Source: DASUZD01 sp036377055 (GTDB lineage Bacteria > Actinomycetota > Thermoleophilia > Gaiellales > Gaiellaceae). Taken from it: DNA of 11,876 nucleotides. Below are positions 5,333-11,198 of this stretch, one piece after another. How positions within the stretch are numbered: the stretch's first letter is position 1; the number at the start of each line of letters is the position of its first letter. The translations under genes were made by a program, and so were the position numbers. The DNA is taken from the NCBI GenBank assembly GCA_036377055.1, contig DASUZD010000283.1, forward strand, positions 1 through 11,876. Reading direction: 5' to 3'. The notes below the pieces were generated by a model. That model had not been told where the DNA came from, made no database searches, and saw only the letters and a program-made list of their open reading frames with translations.

Positions 5333-7306
5333 TTGGCTCCGCTCGGCCGCGCCGCGCTCCTGCTCAGCCTCGGGCTCGTCCTATACGCGCTCGTCGCCGG
5401 CGCGATGGGCGCCTACACACGACGCCGACGCCTCTCGCTCTCGGCCCGAAACGCGCTCTACGCCGCCTTCGGGACGACCGCGGTCGCTGCGCTTGTCCTG
5501 CTCGCCGCCCTAGCGCGCCGCGACTTCACCTTCGCGTACGTCGCCGAGCACACGAACCGCGACCTCGACGGCGGCTACGCGCTGTCGGCGTTCTGGGGCG
5601 GACAGGAAGGCTCGCTCCTGCTCTGGCTGCTCGTCCTGACGGGCTACGCGAGCCTCGCCGTCTGGTTCGCAGGACGCAGCGCGCGCGAGCTCGTCCCGTG
5701 GGTCGTGCCCGTCTTCGGCGCGGTCGGGACCTTCTTCGCGTTCATGCTCGTCTTCATCTCCAGCCCGTTCGACACGCAGCCAGCGCCGGCCGACGGCGCC
5801 GGGATGGTGCCGAGCCTCCAGAACCCGTACATGCTGGCGCACCCGCCGCTGCTCTACCTCGGCTACGTCGGCCTGACCGTGCCGTTCGCGTTCGCGATGG
5901 GCGCGCTGCTCGCGAAGCGGACGGACGAGCGCTGGATCGTCGTCACCCGCCGCTGGACGCTCGCGGCCTGGACGTTCCTCGGCGTCGGGCAGCTCCTCGG
6001 CGCGCACTGGGCGTACGTCGAGATCGGCTGGGGCGGCTACTACGCGTGGGATCCGGTCGAGAACGCTGCGCTGATGCCGTGGCTCGCGGCGACGGCCTTC
6101 TTGCACTCGGTGATGATGCAGGAGAAGCGCGGGATGCTGCGCGTCTGGAACGCGATCCTGGTCGCGCTTGCATTCTGCCTCTCGATCTTCGGCACGTTCC
6201 TCACACGCTCGGGCGTCGTGAACTCGATCCACTCGTTCTCGGAGAGCCCGCTCGGCGCTTGGTTCCTCGGGTTCATCGTCCTGACGACCGTCGCGGCTGC
6301 GGCGCTCATCTGGCTGCGCCTGCCGCTCCTGCGCTCGCGCACGCAGCTCGAGTCGCTCGTCTCGCGCGAGGCGACGTTCCTCTACAACAACCTGCTGCTC
6401 GTCGCGTTCTGCCTGACGATCCTCTGGGGGACGATGTGGCCGATCTTGACGCAGGCGGTCGGCGCCGAGCCGAGCACCGCCTCGAAGCCCTACTACAACT
6501 TCTTTCTCCACAGCTTCGGGCTGCCGCTGCTCCTGCTGATGGGGATCGGCCCGCTCGTCGCCTGGCGGCGGGCGTCGCTGCGCGCGCTCGGGAAGACGTT
6601 CGTCGTGCCGTTCGCGGCAGCGGCGGTCACGGGCGTCGCGCTCCTCGCCGTCGGGCTCGGCTCGTCGCTCCCGGGGCTGCTCGCCTACACGTTCTCCGCG
6701 TTCGTCGCCGCCTCGATCGTCTACGAGTTCGTGCGCGGGACGCGCGCGACCGGCTCGCTCGTGCGACTCGTCGCGCGCAACCGCCGCCGCTACGGCGGCT
6801 ACCTCGTGCACGCCGCGATCCTGATGCTCGCGATCGGAGTGGCCGGCTCGAGCGCGTACCAGACAGTGCGGGAGCGCGGACTGAAGCCGGGCCAGTCGAT
6901 GGAGGTCGCGGGCTACCGCCTCACGTACGAGTCGCTCGGCTCGCGCCAGGAGACGAACGCCCAGGCCATTCGAGCGGTGGTGGACGTGTCCCGAGGCGGC
7001 TCGCACATCACGACGCTCACGCCCGGGAAGAACACCTATCCGGTCGCGCCCGGCGGGCCGCAGACCTCCAATGAGGTGTCGATCTACCACGACCCGCGGA
7101 ACCTCGGCGACCTCTTCACGATCGCCGACCAGATCGACACGAAGACGGGGACCGTCTTCTTCAAGGTGCTCGTGAAGCCGCTCGTGAACCTGATTTGGGC
7201 CGCTGGCGTCCTCTTCGTCTTCGGCGCGGCGGTGGCGATGTGGCCGGACGCGGTCGAGCAGCGCCGGCTCGCGGCGCGGTACGCGGCGGCAGCGGTCAGG
7301 GCATGA
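5333..7306 (+). CDS. ccmF: Cytochrome c haem lyase subunit CcmF
   Basis: A 657-aa polytopic membrane protein, normal length for CcmF, which accepts haem from CcmE and ligates it to apocytochrome c. The WWD signature lies in the GWGGYYAWDPVEN stretch at 232-244. The four haem-ligand His residues of E. coli CcmF have clear counterparts: His170 (AHPPLLYLGYVG), His258 (FLHSVMMQ), His300 (NSIHSFSE) and His493 (GGYLVHAA). The C-terminal part (about 500-620) is a soluble domain on the outside of the membrane before a last hydrophobic segment, LVNLIWAAGVLFVFGAAVAM. The start is TTG 5333, 4 nt after the ccmE stop, with a weak GAAGAAG purine stretch upstream (5316-5322); no better start is seen. Its stop overlaps the next gene as ATGA at 7303-7306. 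Confidence 0.95.
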   Translation: MAPLGRAALLLSLGLVLYALVAGAMGAYTRRRRLSLSARNALYAAFGTTAVAALVLLAALARRDFTFAYVAEHTNRDLDGGYALSAFWGGQEGSLLLWLLVLTGYASLAVWFAGRSARELVPWVVPVFGAVGTFFAFMLVFISSPFDTQPAPADGAGMVPSLQNPYMLAHPPLLYLGYVGLTVPFAFAMGALLAKRTDERWIVVTRRWTLAAWTFLGVGQLLGAHWAYVEIGWGGYYAWDPVENAALMPWLAATAFLHSVMMQEKRGMLRVWNAILVALAFCLSIFGTFLTRSGVVNSIHSFSESPLGAWFLGFIVLTTVAAAALIWLRLPLLRSRTQLESLVSREATFLYNNLLLVAFCLTILWGTMWPILTQAVGAEPSTASKPYYNFFLHSFGLPLLLLMGIGPLVAWRRASLRALGKTFVVPFAAAAVTGVALLAVGLGSSLPGLLAYTFSAFVAASIVYEFVRGTRATGSLVRLVARNRRRYGGYLVHAAILMLAIGVAGSSAYQTVRERGLKPGQSMEVAGYRLTYESLGSRQETNAQAIRAVVDVSRGGSHITTLTPGKNTYPVAPGGPQTSNEVSIYHDPRNLGDLFTIADQIDTKTGTVFFKVLVKPLVNLIWAAGVLFVFGAAVAMWPDAVEQRRLAARYAAAAVRA

Positions 7307-7788
7307 CCGTCGCGCTCCTTCTCGCGGGAGCGCTGGCGCTCGCGGCCGTCCTCCTCGTCGCGCGGCCGTTCCTGCGCGAGCCGGAGGCTCCGAACGACCG
7401 TCTGGACGCGCTCACCGAACCGGAACGGCGGCGCCTTCAGCTCGCCGAGGAGCGCGACTGGGCGCTCGCGGCGCTGAAGGAGCTCGAGTTCGATCACCGC
7501 ACGGGCAAGGTCTCGGACGAGCACTACCGCGAGCAGGTCGGGCCGCTGCGGCGGCGCGCGGCCGAGGCGCTCCGCGCGCTCGACCGTTTCGCGGCGTCGA
7601 AGCAGGGGCACGAGCCGGCCATGGTCGAGGTCCCGGAGCCTCCGACTCCACCGGGCGAGCCGCAACCGCCGCCCGATCCGTCGCCTCCCGAGCCCGTCCC
7701 GGAGCCCTATCCCCCGCCCGACGAAGGGACTCCGCCCGAGCCGGCGCGCGTGCCGGAGCCCGGCCCCTTAGAGGCCGCTCCGAACTGA
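7303..7788 (+). CDS. ccmI: CcmI-like cytochrome c biogenesis protein with Pro-rich tail
   Basis: A 161-aa protein beginning at ATG 7303, overlapping the ccmF stop in an ATGA tetranucleotide, which indicates translational coupling. Residues about 2-22 (TVALLLAGALALAAVLLVARPF) form one membrane segment. Residues about 38-95 contain the CcmI/CycH N-terminal signature, ERRRLQLAEERDWALAALKELEFDHRTGKVSDEHY, followed by a short helix. Instead of the TPR domain of proteobacterial CcmI, residues about 105-161 are Pro/Glu-rich (EVPEPPTPPGEPQPPPDP and onward). The N-terminal half is thought to assist haem ligation with CcmF; the TPR half normally presents apocytochrome and is missing here. Zinc-ribbon cysteines seen in some related proteins are absent. 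The assignment rests on the signature and operon position. Confidence 0.8.
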   Translation: MTVALLLAGALALAAVLLVARPFLREPEAPNDRLDALTEPERRRLQLAEERDWALAALKELEFDHRTGKVSDEHYREQVGPLRRRAAEALRALDRFAASKQGHEPAMVEVPEPPTPPGEPQPPPDPSPPEPVPEPYPPPDEGTPPEPARVPEPGPLEAAPN

Positions 7789-7817
7789 CCCCGACGGATC
7801 GACCGGTCGTTTCAGAC

Positions 7818-7844
7818 GGACGCGCGGGCAGAGCCCGCACGTCC
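7818..7844 (+). terminator. Hairpin after the ccm operon (first of two)
   Basis: GGACG (7818-7822) pairs with CGTCC (7840-7844), then one C-A mismatch, then GCGGGC (7824-7829) with GCCCGC (7833-7838) around an AGA loop. It starts 30 nt after the ccmI stop. There is no T-run, so ending transcription here would need Rho or the second hairpin. Confidence 0.5.
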
Positions 7845-7852
7845 TGACGGTC

Positions 7853-7872
7853 GGCGCCGCCGAGGCGGCGCC
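7853..7872 (+). terminator. Hairpin after the ccm operon (second of two)
   Basis: GGCGCCGC (7853-7860) and GCGGCGCC (7865-7872) pair perfectly around CGAG. A further 10-bp palindrome TTGGCGCCAA follows directly (7873-7882), then AAACC. The tandem arrangement between the ccm operon and the next promoter suits transcription insulation, although it lacks a U-tract. Confidence 0.5.
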
Positions 7873-7886
7873 TTGGCGCCAAAACC

Positions 7887-7915
7887 TAGTCAAAAGCAGC
7901 GAAATCGCCTAGGCT
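7887..7915 (+). promoter_or_regulatory. Sigma-70-type promoter for the M23 peptidase gene
   Basis: TAGTCA (7887-7892) and TAGGCT (7910-7915) are 17 bp apart. Transcription would start near 7922, about 42 nt before ATG 7964. No Shine-Dalgarno sequence is evident before that ATG. A TTG at 7923-7925 lies exactly 7 nt after the -10 box but is out of frame with the gene. Confidence 0.5.
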
Positions 7916-7963
7916 GAGCGGCTTGCGGCAGGTACGTCCGGCCGCTCGACGAACCTCCAGCCC

Positions 7964-9151
7964 ATGGCCCGTCGCCTCTTTCTCGGCATCTTCCTGCTCC
8001 TCGTCCTCGCCGCACCGGCGGCGGGCGACGTCGGCTCGCGAAAGCAGCAGGTCGACGACCGGATCACGCGGCTCCACGAGAAGATCGCGAGCGCGCAGGC
8101 CCGCGAGGGCGTCCTCACCGGCCAGATCTCGGCGATGACGAGCAAGATCCGGTCCCTCGAAAACGACGTGGGAGCGGCCACGACCCGCCTGGGCGCGCTT
8201 CAACAGGACCTCGAGCTCCACCAGCGCAAGCTCGCGAAGCTGACGCAGCTCTTCCAGTTCGAGACGCGCCGGCTCCAGTTCCTCCGCAAGCAGTACCACG
8301 CCGCGCTCCGGCGGCTGAGCGTGCGGCTCGTCGCGATCTACGAGTCGAGCGACCCAGACGCGCTCTCGGTGATCCTGTCCGCGTCGAGCTTCTCGGACCT
8401 CATCGACCAGCTGGACTACGTCCGGCAGGTGGCCGCGCAGGACAAGGAGATCACGGCCGAGGTCGCCTCCGCCAAGACCGACATGGCCGCCGCGCGCGAG
8501 CGCACACGCCAGATCCGTCACGGCGTCGCCGTCGAGACGAACGCGATCGCGTCGCGGACGAACGAGGCGCGGCGCGTCCGCGACCGCCTCGTCGCGAGCC
8601 GCGACGCGCTCGCGTCGGCACGGACGCACGAGCGCGCGACGCTCGCGTCCGTGAAGACGAACGAGCGGGCGTTCATCGACGAGGCAAACGCCCTTGCCGC
8701 GGTGAGCGCCCAGCTCGGCGCGCAGATCGCCGCCGCGCAGCGCTCCTCCGCCGTGTCTGGCTCCTCCGGCTCGGGCACGCCCTCGGCTGCCGGTCTGATC
8801 TGGCCCGTCTCGGGCCCCGTCGTCAGCCCGTTCGGGATGCGCTGGGGCCGGATGCACGAGGGGATCGACATCGGCGTCCCCTATGGCACCCCAATCCACG
8901 CGGCCGCGTCCGGCACGGTCATCTACGCCGGCTGGATGGGCGGCTACGGAAACCTGATCGTGATCGACCACGGAAACGGCCTGGCGACGGCGTACGCCCA
9001 TCAATCCGCGTTCGCGGTAGGAAACGGCGCCTCAGTAGTCCAAGGCGAAACAATCGGCTACGTAGGCTGCACAGGCCACTGCTTCGGCCCGCACCTGCAT
9101 TTCGAGGTAAGAGTCAACGGCGCCGCAGTAGACCCCCTGGGCTACCTCTAA
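7964..9151 (+). CDS. Secreted coiled-coil M23 (LytM-type) peptidoglycan endopeptidase
   Basis: A 395-aa exported protein. Residues 1-21 are a Sec signal peptide (MARRLFLGIFLLLVLAAPAA) with likely cleavage after the Ala-Ala-Gly region. Residues about 25-260 are a long coiled coil of the EnvC/PcsB type, followed by a Ser/Gly linker (about 256-272, SSAVSGSSGSG). The C-terminal M23 domain (about 276-395) keeps all Zn and catalytic residues: His298 and Asp302 (HEGID), His346 (AYAHQ), His377 and His379 (HLH in GPHLHFEV). It should therefore cut peptide cross-bridges in the cell wall, with the coiled coil controlling access, as in division-linked hydrolases. The domain also has Cys372 and Cys376 just before HLH, a possible disulfide. 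ATG 7964 is the only in-frame start after the stop at 7910-7912. Codon choice changes over the last 50 or so codons. Confidence 0.93.
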   Translation: MARRLFLGIFLLLVLAAPAAGDVGSRKQQVDDRITRLHEKIASAQAREGVLTGQISAMTSKIRSLENDVGAATTRLGALQQDLELHQRKLAKLTQLFQFETRRLQFLRKQYHAALRRLSVRLVAIYESSDPDALSVILSASSFSDLIDQLDYVRQVAAQDKEITAEVASAKTDMAAARERTRQIRHGVAVETNAIASRTNEARRVRDRLVASRDALASARTHERATLASVKTNERAFIDEANALAAVSAQLGAQIAAAQRSSAVSGSSGSGTPSAAGLIWPVSGPVVSPFGMRWGRMHEGIDIGVPYGTPIHAAASGTVIYAGWMGGYGNLIVIDHGNGLATAYAHQSAFAVGNGASVVQGETIGYVGCTGHCFGPHLHFEVRVNGAAVDPLGYL

Positions 9152-9155
9152 ACAG

Positions 9156-9484
9156 CGTGGGGGAACCCCTGGTTCCCCCACGGGCCCCCTCCTCGCTGGC
9201 GCGCGCGTTCTTCGTGGTGCTTGCGGAGCCGGTGGTGCGCTCGCCCGCTCCAGCGTCCCCTGTCGGATCGCGCCTGTGGGCACAGGCGGAGTGAATCCGC
9301 CTGTGCGGCGGCTGACGGAGGACGGCTCTACTGCGTCGCCGGAGCCGGGCTCAGCCCGGCGGGAGGCCCACAAAGCGAGAGGCAACGCTCGGCCAGGTCC
9401 GCGATCCGCCGGCTCCGCCAACGCCTGACCCACGCAGCCGCCCGCGAGGAGGGGGCCCGTGGGGGAACCAGGGGTTCCCCCGCG
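9156..9484 (+). repeat. 329-bp element with 44-nt inverted ends (REPIN- or MITE-like), repeat copy B
   Basis: The left end 9156-9199 matches the reverse complement of the right end 9441-9484 at 42 of 44 positions. Each end contains a palindrome with 12-nt arms (left CGTGGGGGAACC 9156-9167 and GGTTCCCCCACG 9171-9182, loop CCT; right loop AGG, with one changed base in the outer arm), and each has GGAGGGGGC on its inner side. The right 147 nt (9338-9484) are the second copy of the block at 4768-4913. Between the ends lie nested hairpins. There is no transposase frame. I see no obvious target-site duplication. Confidence 0.8.
9271..9305 (+). repeat. Two mutually exclusive hairpins inside the repeat element
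   Basis: CGCCTGTG (9271-9278) pairs with CACAGGCG (9281-9288). The latter is also part of CACAGGCGGA (9281-9290), which pairs perfectly with TCCGCCTGTG (9296-9305) around GTGAA. Only one of the two can form at a time. Repeat copy A has an unrelated 7-bp palindrome (4716-4730) at the matching place, 37 nt before its conserved block versus 32 nt here. Confidence 0.6.
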
Positions 9485-9660
9485 ATAGTCCGGCCGCCCC
9501 GGGGGAGACGGCCGGCACCGTCGGGAGACGGCTTGGGAGAGCAGCGGGACCGCGCCGAAGCGGCGCGGTTGTCGAGACTCTGAGGGGTAAACGCCCGATT
9601 TGCGAATCCGGTTACGCGGTCGTCCAGGGCGGGGATACCGCTCAGGCCGATTGAGAACCC
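9485..9660 (+). other. Structured non-coding leader before the 53-aa gene
   Basis: Hairpin CCGGCCG (9490-9496) with CGGCCGG (9509-9515); direct repeat GGGAGACGGC at 9503-9512 and 9523-9532; hairpin ACCGCGCCG (9549-9557) with CGGCGCGGT (9561-9569) around AAG. I could not match the whole to a known riboswitch or RNA family. It may be only the downstream flank of the repeat element and its promoter region. Confidence 0.35.
9611..9638 (+). promoter_or_regulatory. Possible SigB/SigF-type promoter for the 53-aa gene
   Basis: GTTACG (9611-9616) and GGGGAT (9631-9636) are 14 bp apart, a partial match to the GTTT...GGGTAT pattern of general-stress sigma factors. It would give a leader of about 30 nt. 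The match is imperfect and the spacing is at the short end. Confidence 0.25.
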
Positions 9661-9674
9661 AAAAGGAGTGACAG

Positions 9675-9836
9675 ATGGGCCTACTACTGGCTGTGTTGCT
9701 GTTGATCGTCATCTTCGCGGTCCTCGGCTTCTGGATCGTGAAGTTCCTGCTCTGGATCGCGCTGATCGCCTTCGTGCTCTGGCTGATCGGCTTCTTCGTC
9801 AGAGGCGCCGAGGGCGCACGCTGGTATAGATGGTGA
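9675..9836 (+). CDS. Small hydrophobic membrane protein ending RWYRW (53 aa)
   Basis: Too short for most gene callers. ATG 9675 lies 6 nt after AAGGAG (9663-9668) and the frame runs to TGA 9834-9836. The product has two hydrophobic stretches, about 2-21 (GLLLAVLLLIVIFAVLGFW) and 24-42 (FLLWIALIAFVLWLIGFFV), then a short polar end GAEGARWYRW. This architecture and the RWYRW ending are typical of the unnamed 'hydrophobic protein' family of Actinobacteria, of unknown function and sometimes stress-linked. It is a single-gene unit: a strong hairpin follows 3 nt after the stop. The Shine-Dalgarno sequence and family resemblance make it credible despite its length. Confidence 0.85.
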   Translation: MGLLLAVLLLIVIFAVLGFWIVKFLLWIALIAFVLWLIGFFVRGAEGARWYRW

Positions 9837-9839
9837 GCC

Positions 9840-9863
9840 GCGAGGGAGCTTCGGCTCCCTCGC
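9840..9863. terminator. Perfect 10-bp hairpin with TTCG loop, shared by convergent genes
   Basis: GCGAGGGAGC (9840-9849) and GCTCCCTCGC (9854-9863) pair around TTCG, giving the very stable C(UUCG)G loop in the + transcript; AACCTTTCT follows. It lies between the stop of the + strand 53-aa gene (9836) and the stop of the minus-strand Nramp gene (9871). It is best placed to end the + transcript and may serve both. Confidence 0.75.
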
Positions 9864-9870
9864 AACCTTT

Positions 9871-11157
9871 CTAGACGAGGCCGAAGGTCTGGGCTAGCAG
9901 GAAGACGTTCAGCCCCGAGATCAGCGCGGCGACGACTGCGGCGACCGCCGTCGTCACGCGCCGGTTGACGAGGATGCCCATCACGTCGCGGCGGCTCGTG
10001 AACAGGACGAGAGGGATGAGCGCGAACGGGATCCCGAACGACAGCACCACCTGGCTGATCACGAGCGTTCGCGACGGATTGACGCCCCACGCGATCACGA
10101 CGAGCGCTGGGATCATCGTGACGACGCGCCGCACGAAGATGGGGATCCGGCGGCGTACGAAGCCCTGCATGACCACCTGGCCGGCCATCGTCCCGACGGT
10201 CGAGCTCGAGAGGCCGGACGCGAGGAGCGCGAGCGCGAAGAGCGTACTCGACGCCCCGCCGAGGATCGGCTTCAAGGTCTCGTGCGCTGTGTTGAGCGAC
10301 TCCACGTGCAGGAGCCCGCTCTTGTAGAAGGCGCTCGCCGCCGTCACGAGCATGGCCATGTTGATGAGCCCCGCGATCGTCATCGCGATCACCACGTCGA
10401 CCTGCGTGTAGCGCATCAGCGTTCGCGCTTGCGCGTCGTTCTGGGGCGTGATCCGGTTCTGGAGCAGCGCGGAGTGCAGGTAGATCACGTGCGGCATCAC
10501 GGTCGCTCCGAGGATCCCCACGGCGAGGAGCACGGAGTCGCCGCCTGCGAACTGCGGCACGACCGCGTGCTTCGCGACCTCGCCGAACGACGGGCGTGCG
10601 TAGAAGATCTCCGCCAGGTAACAGGCGCCGATCACGCCGACGATCGCGGCGATCGTGGCCTCGAGCGGACGAAAGCCGAAGCGCTGGAGCCCTAGGATCG
10701 CGAATGCCGCGACGCCCGTCACGAGCGCGGCCGGGAAGAGGCCGATCCCGAGCAGGAGGTGGAAGCCGATCGCCGCCCCGAGGAACTCGGCGAGATCGGT
10801 CGCCATCGCGATCACCTCCGCCTGGAGCCAGAGGCCGATCGACGTCCGGCGCGAGAAGCGCTCGCGACAGACCTCGGGCAGGTTGCGGCCGGTCGCGATC
10901 CCGAGCTTCGCCGAGAGCGTCTGGATCAGCATCGCCATCAGGTTCGAGGCGAGGATCACCCAGCAGAGCGTGTAGCCGAACTTCGCGCCGCCGGCGATGT
11001 TGGTGGCGAAGTTGCCCGGGTCGATGTACGCGACGCAGGCGACGAACGCGGGCCCGAGGAACGGCAGGATCCGGAGCTTCCTCCCGGGGCTCTGCAGCGC
11101 CCGCTGCGCGACGCCGACCGAACCGGTGGCGACGGCATCTGACCGTGTCGCCATCAC
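9871..11157 (-). CDS. mntH: Nramp-family divalent metal (Mn/Fe) transporter
   Basis: A 428-aa membrane protein of the LeuT fold that imports Mn2+ or Fe2+ with protons. The metal-binding motif of TM1 is Asp46-Pro-Gly-Asn49 (AYIDPGNFATN) and that of TM6 is Met221-Pro-His223 (VMPHVIYLHSALLQ), the canonical Nramp pair; Met221 favours Mn/Fe over Mg or Ca. The length fits 11 TM segments. GTG 11157-11155 is chosen as start because TACACT lies 6 nt upstream; the next codon is ATG 11154, an alternative. It begins 31 bp after hpt with its own promoter, and a perfect palindrome upstream suggests repression by a metal sensor. I use mntH for the family; substrate is inferred. Confidence 0.93.
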   Translation of the reverse strand: MMATRSDAVATGSVGVAQRALQSPGRKLRILPFLGPAFVACVAYIDPGNFATNIAGGAKFGYTLCWVILASNLMAMLIQTLSAKLGIATGRNLPEVCRERFSRRTSIGLWLQAEVIAMATDLAEFLGAAIGFHLLLGIGLFPAALVTGVAAFAILGLQRFGFRPLEATIAAIVGVIGACYLAEIFYARPSFGEVAKHAVVPQFAGGDSVLLAVGILGATVMPHVIYLHSALLQNRITPQNDAQARTLMRYTQVDVVIAMTIAGLINMAMLVTAASAFYKSGLLHVESLNTAHETLKPILGGASSTLFALALLASGLSSSTVGTMAGQVVMQGFVRRRIPIFVRRVVTMIPALVVIAWGVNPSRTLVISQVVLSFGIPFALIPLVLFTSRRDVMGILVNRRVTTAVAAVVAALISGLNVFLLAQTFGLV

Positions 11158-11163
11158 GGTCGG

Positions 11164-11169
11164 AGTGTA
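11164..11169 (-). promoter_or_regulatory. Leaderless-type -10 box TACACT for the Nramp gene
   Basis: On the minus strand TACACT (complement of 11164-11169) is 6 nt before GTG 11157. The -35 position (11187-11192) reads TTAGGC and lies inside the palindrome 11173-11198, so a bound repressor would block RNA polymerase. Confidence 0.6.
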
Positions 11170-11172
11170 GCG

Positions 11173-11198
11173 AAAAGTTTAGTCGTGCCTAAACTTTT
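11173..11198. promoter_or_regulatory. 26-nt palindromic operator, DtxR/MntR-like
   Basis: AAAAGTTTAG (11173-11182) and CTAAACTTTT (11189-11198) are exact reverse complements around a 6-nt centre. It is strikingly AT-rich for this window. It spans the -35 and spacer of the Nramp promoter and includes the hpt stop codon (11189-11191). The TTTAG...CTAAA halves recall sites of DtxR-family metal repressors (TTAGG..CCTAA type). Site family is inferred; the palindrome is seen. Confidence 0.7.

Larger units (their letters stand above)
9152..9674. other. 523-bp intergenic region: repeat element, structured leader, promoter
   Basis: No gene is visible. 9156-9484 is the element with 44-nt inverted ends, starting 5 nt after the M23 stop. 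9485-9600 holds two hairpins and a 10-nt direct repeat. 9601-9660 contains a possible stress-type promoter and 9663-9668 the ribosome binding site of the 53-aa gene. The open frames that cross this area are not credible: their apparent peptides come from the repeat. Confidence 0.65.

Noticed and set aside
5510..7090. 526-aa open frame on the minus strand opposite ccmF
   Set aside because: Composed almost wholly of Arg, Glu, Asp and Ala with no family motif; ccmF on the other strand is unambiguous.
7923..8138. TTG at 7923, 7 nt after TAGGCT, as a leaderless start
   Set aside because: It opens a frame out of phase with the M23 gene giving a Ser/Arg-rich peptide; the signal peptide starts cleanly at ATG 7964.
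7886..9004. 372-aa open frame on the minus strand opposite the M23 gene
   Set aside because: Complement of the coiled-coil and M23 coding sequence; no start signal and no recognisable domain.
9221..9583. 120-aa + strand frame, and the N-terminal part of a minus-strand frame (9032-10090), across the repeat element
   Set aside because: The peptides are translations of the repeat and of the opposite strand of the flanking genes; the similarity between copies A and B is in structure and DNA, not in a kept reading frame.
9535..9590. GGGAGAG ... GCCGAAG ... ACTCTGAGG, faintly like a glycine riboswitch
   Set aside because: The conserved CTCAGG-AAA core and second stem do not fit; the GCCGAAG is simply part of the 9-bp hairpin 9549-9569.
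9592..9607. GATTTGCGAATCC resembling a tRNA T-arm
   Set aside because: The loop does not fit TTCRA-type T-loops, and no acceptor, D or anticodon arm can be built around it.
11173..11198. Palindrome after hpt as an intrinsic terminator
   Set aside because: The stem is AT-rich and weak, has no following T-run beyond the arm, and lies on the Nramp promoter, so an operator is the better reading.
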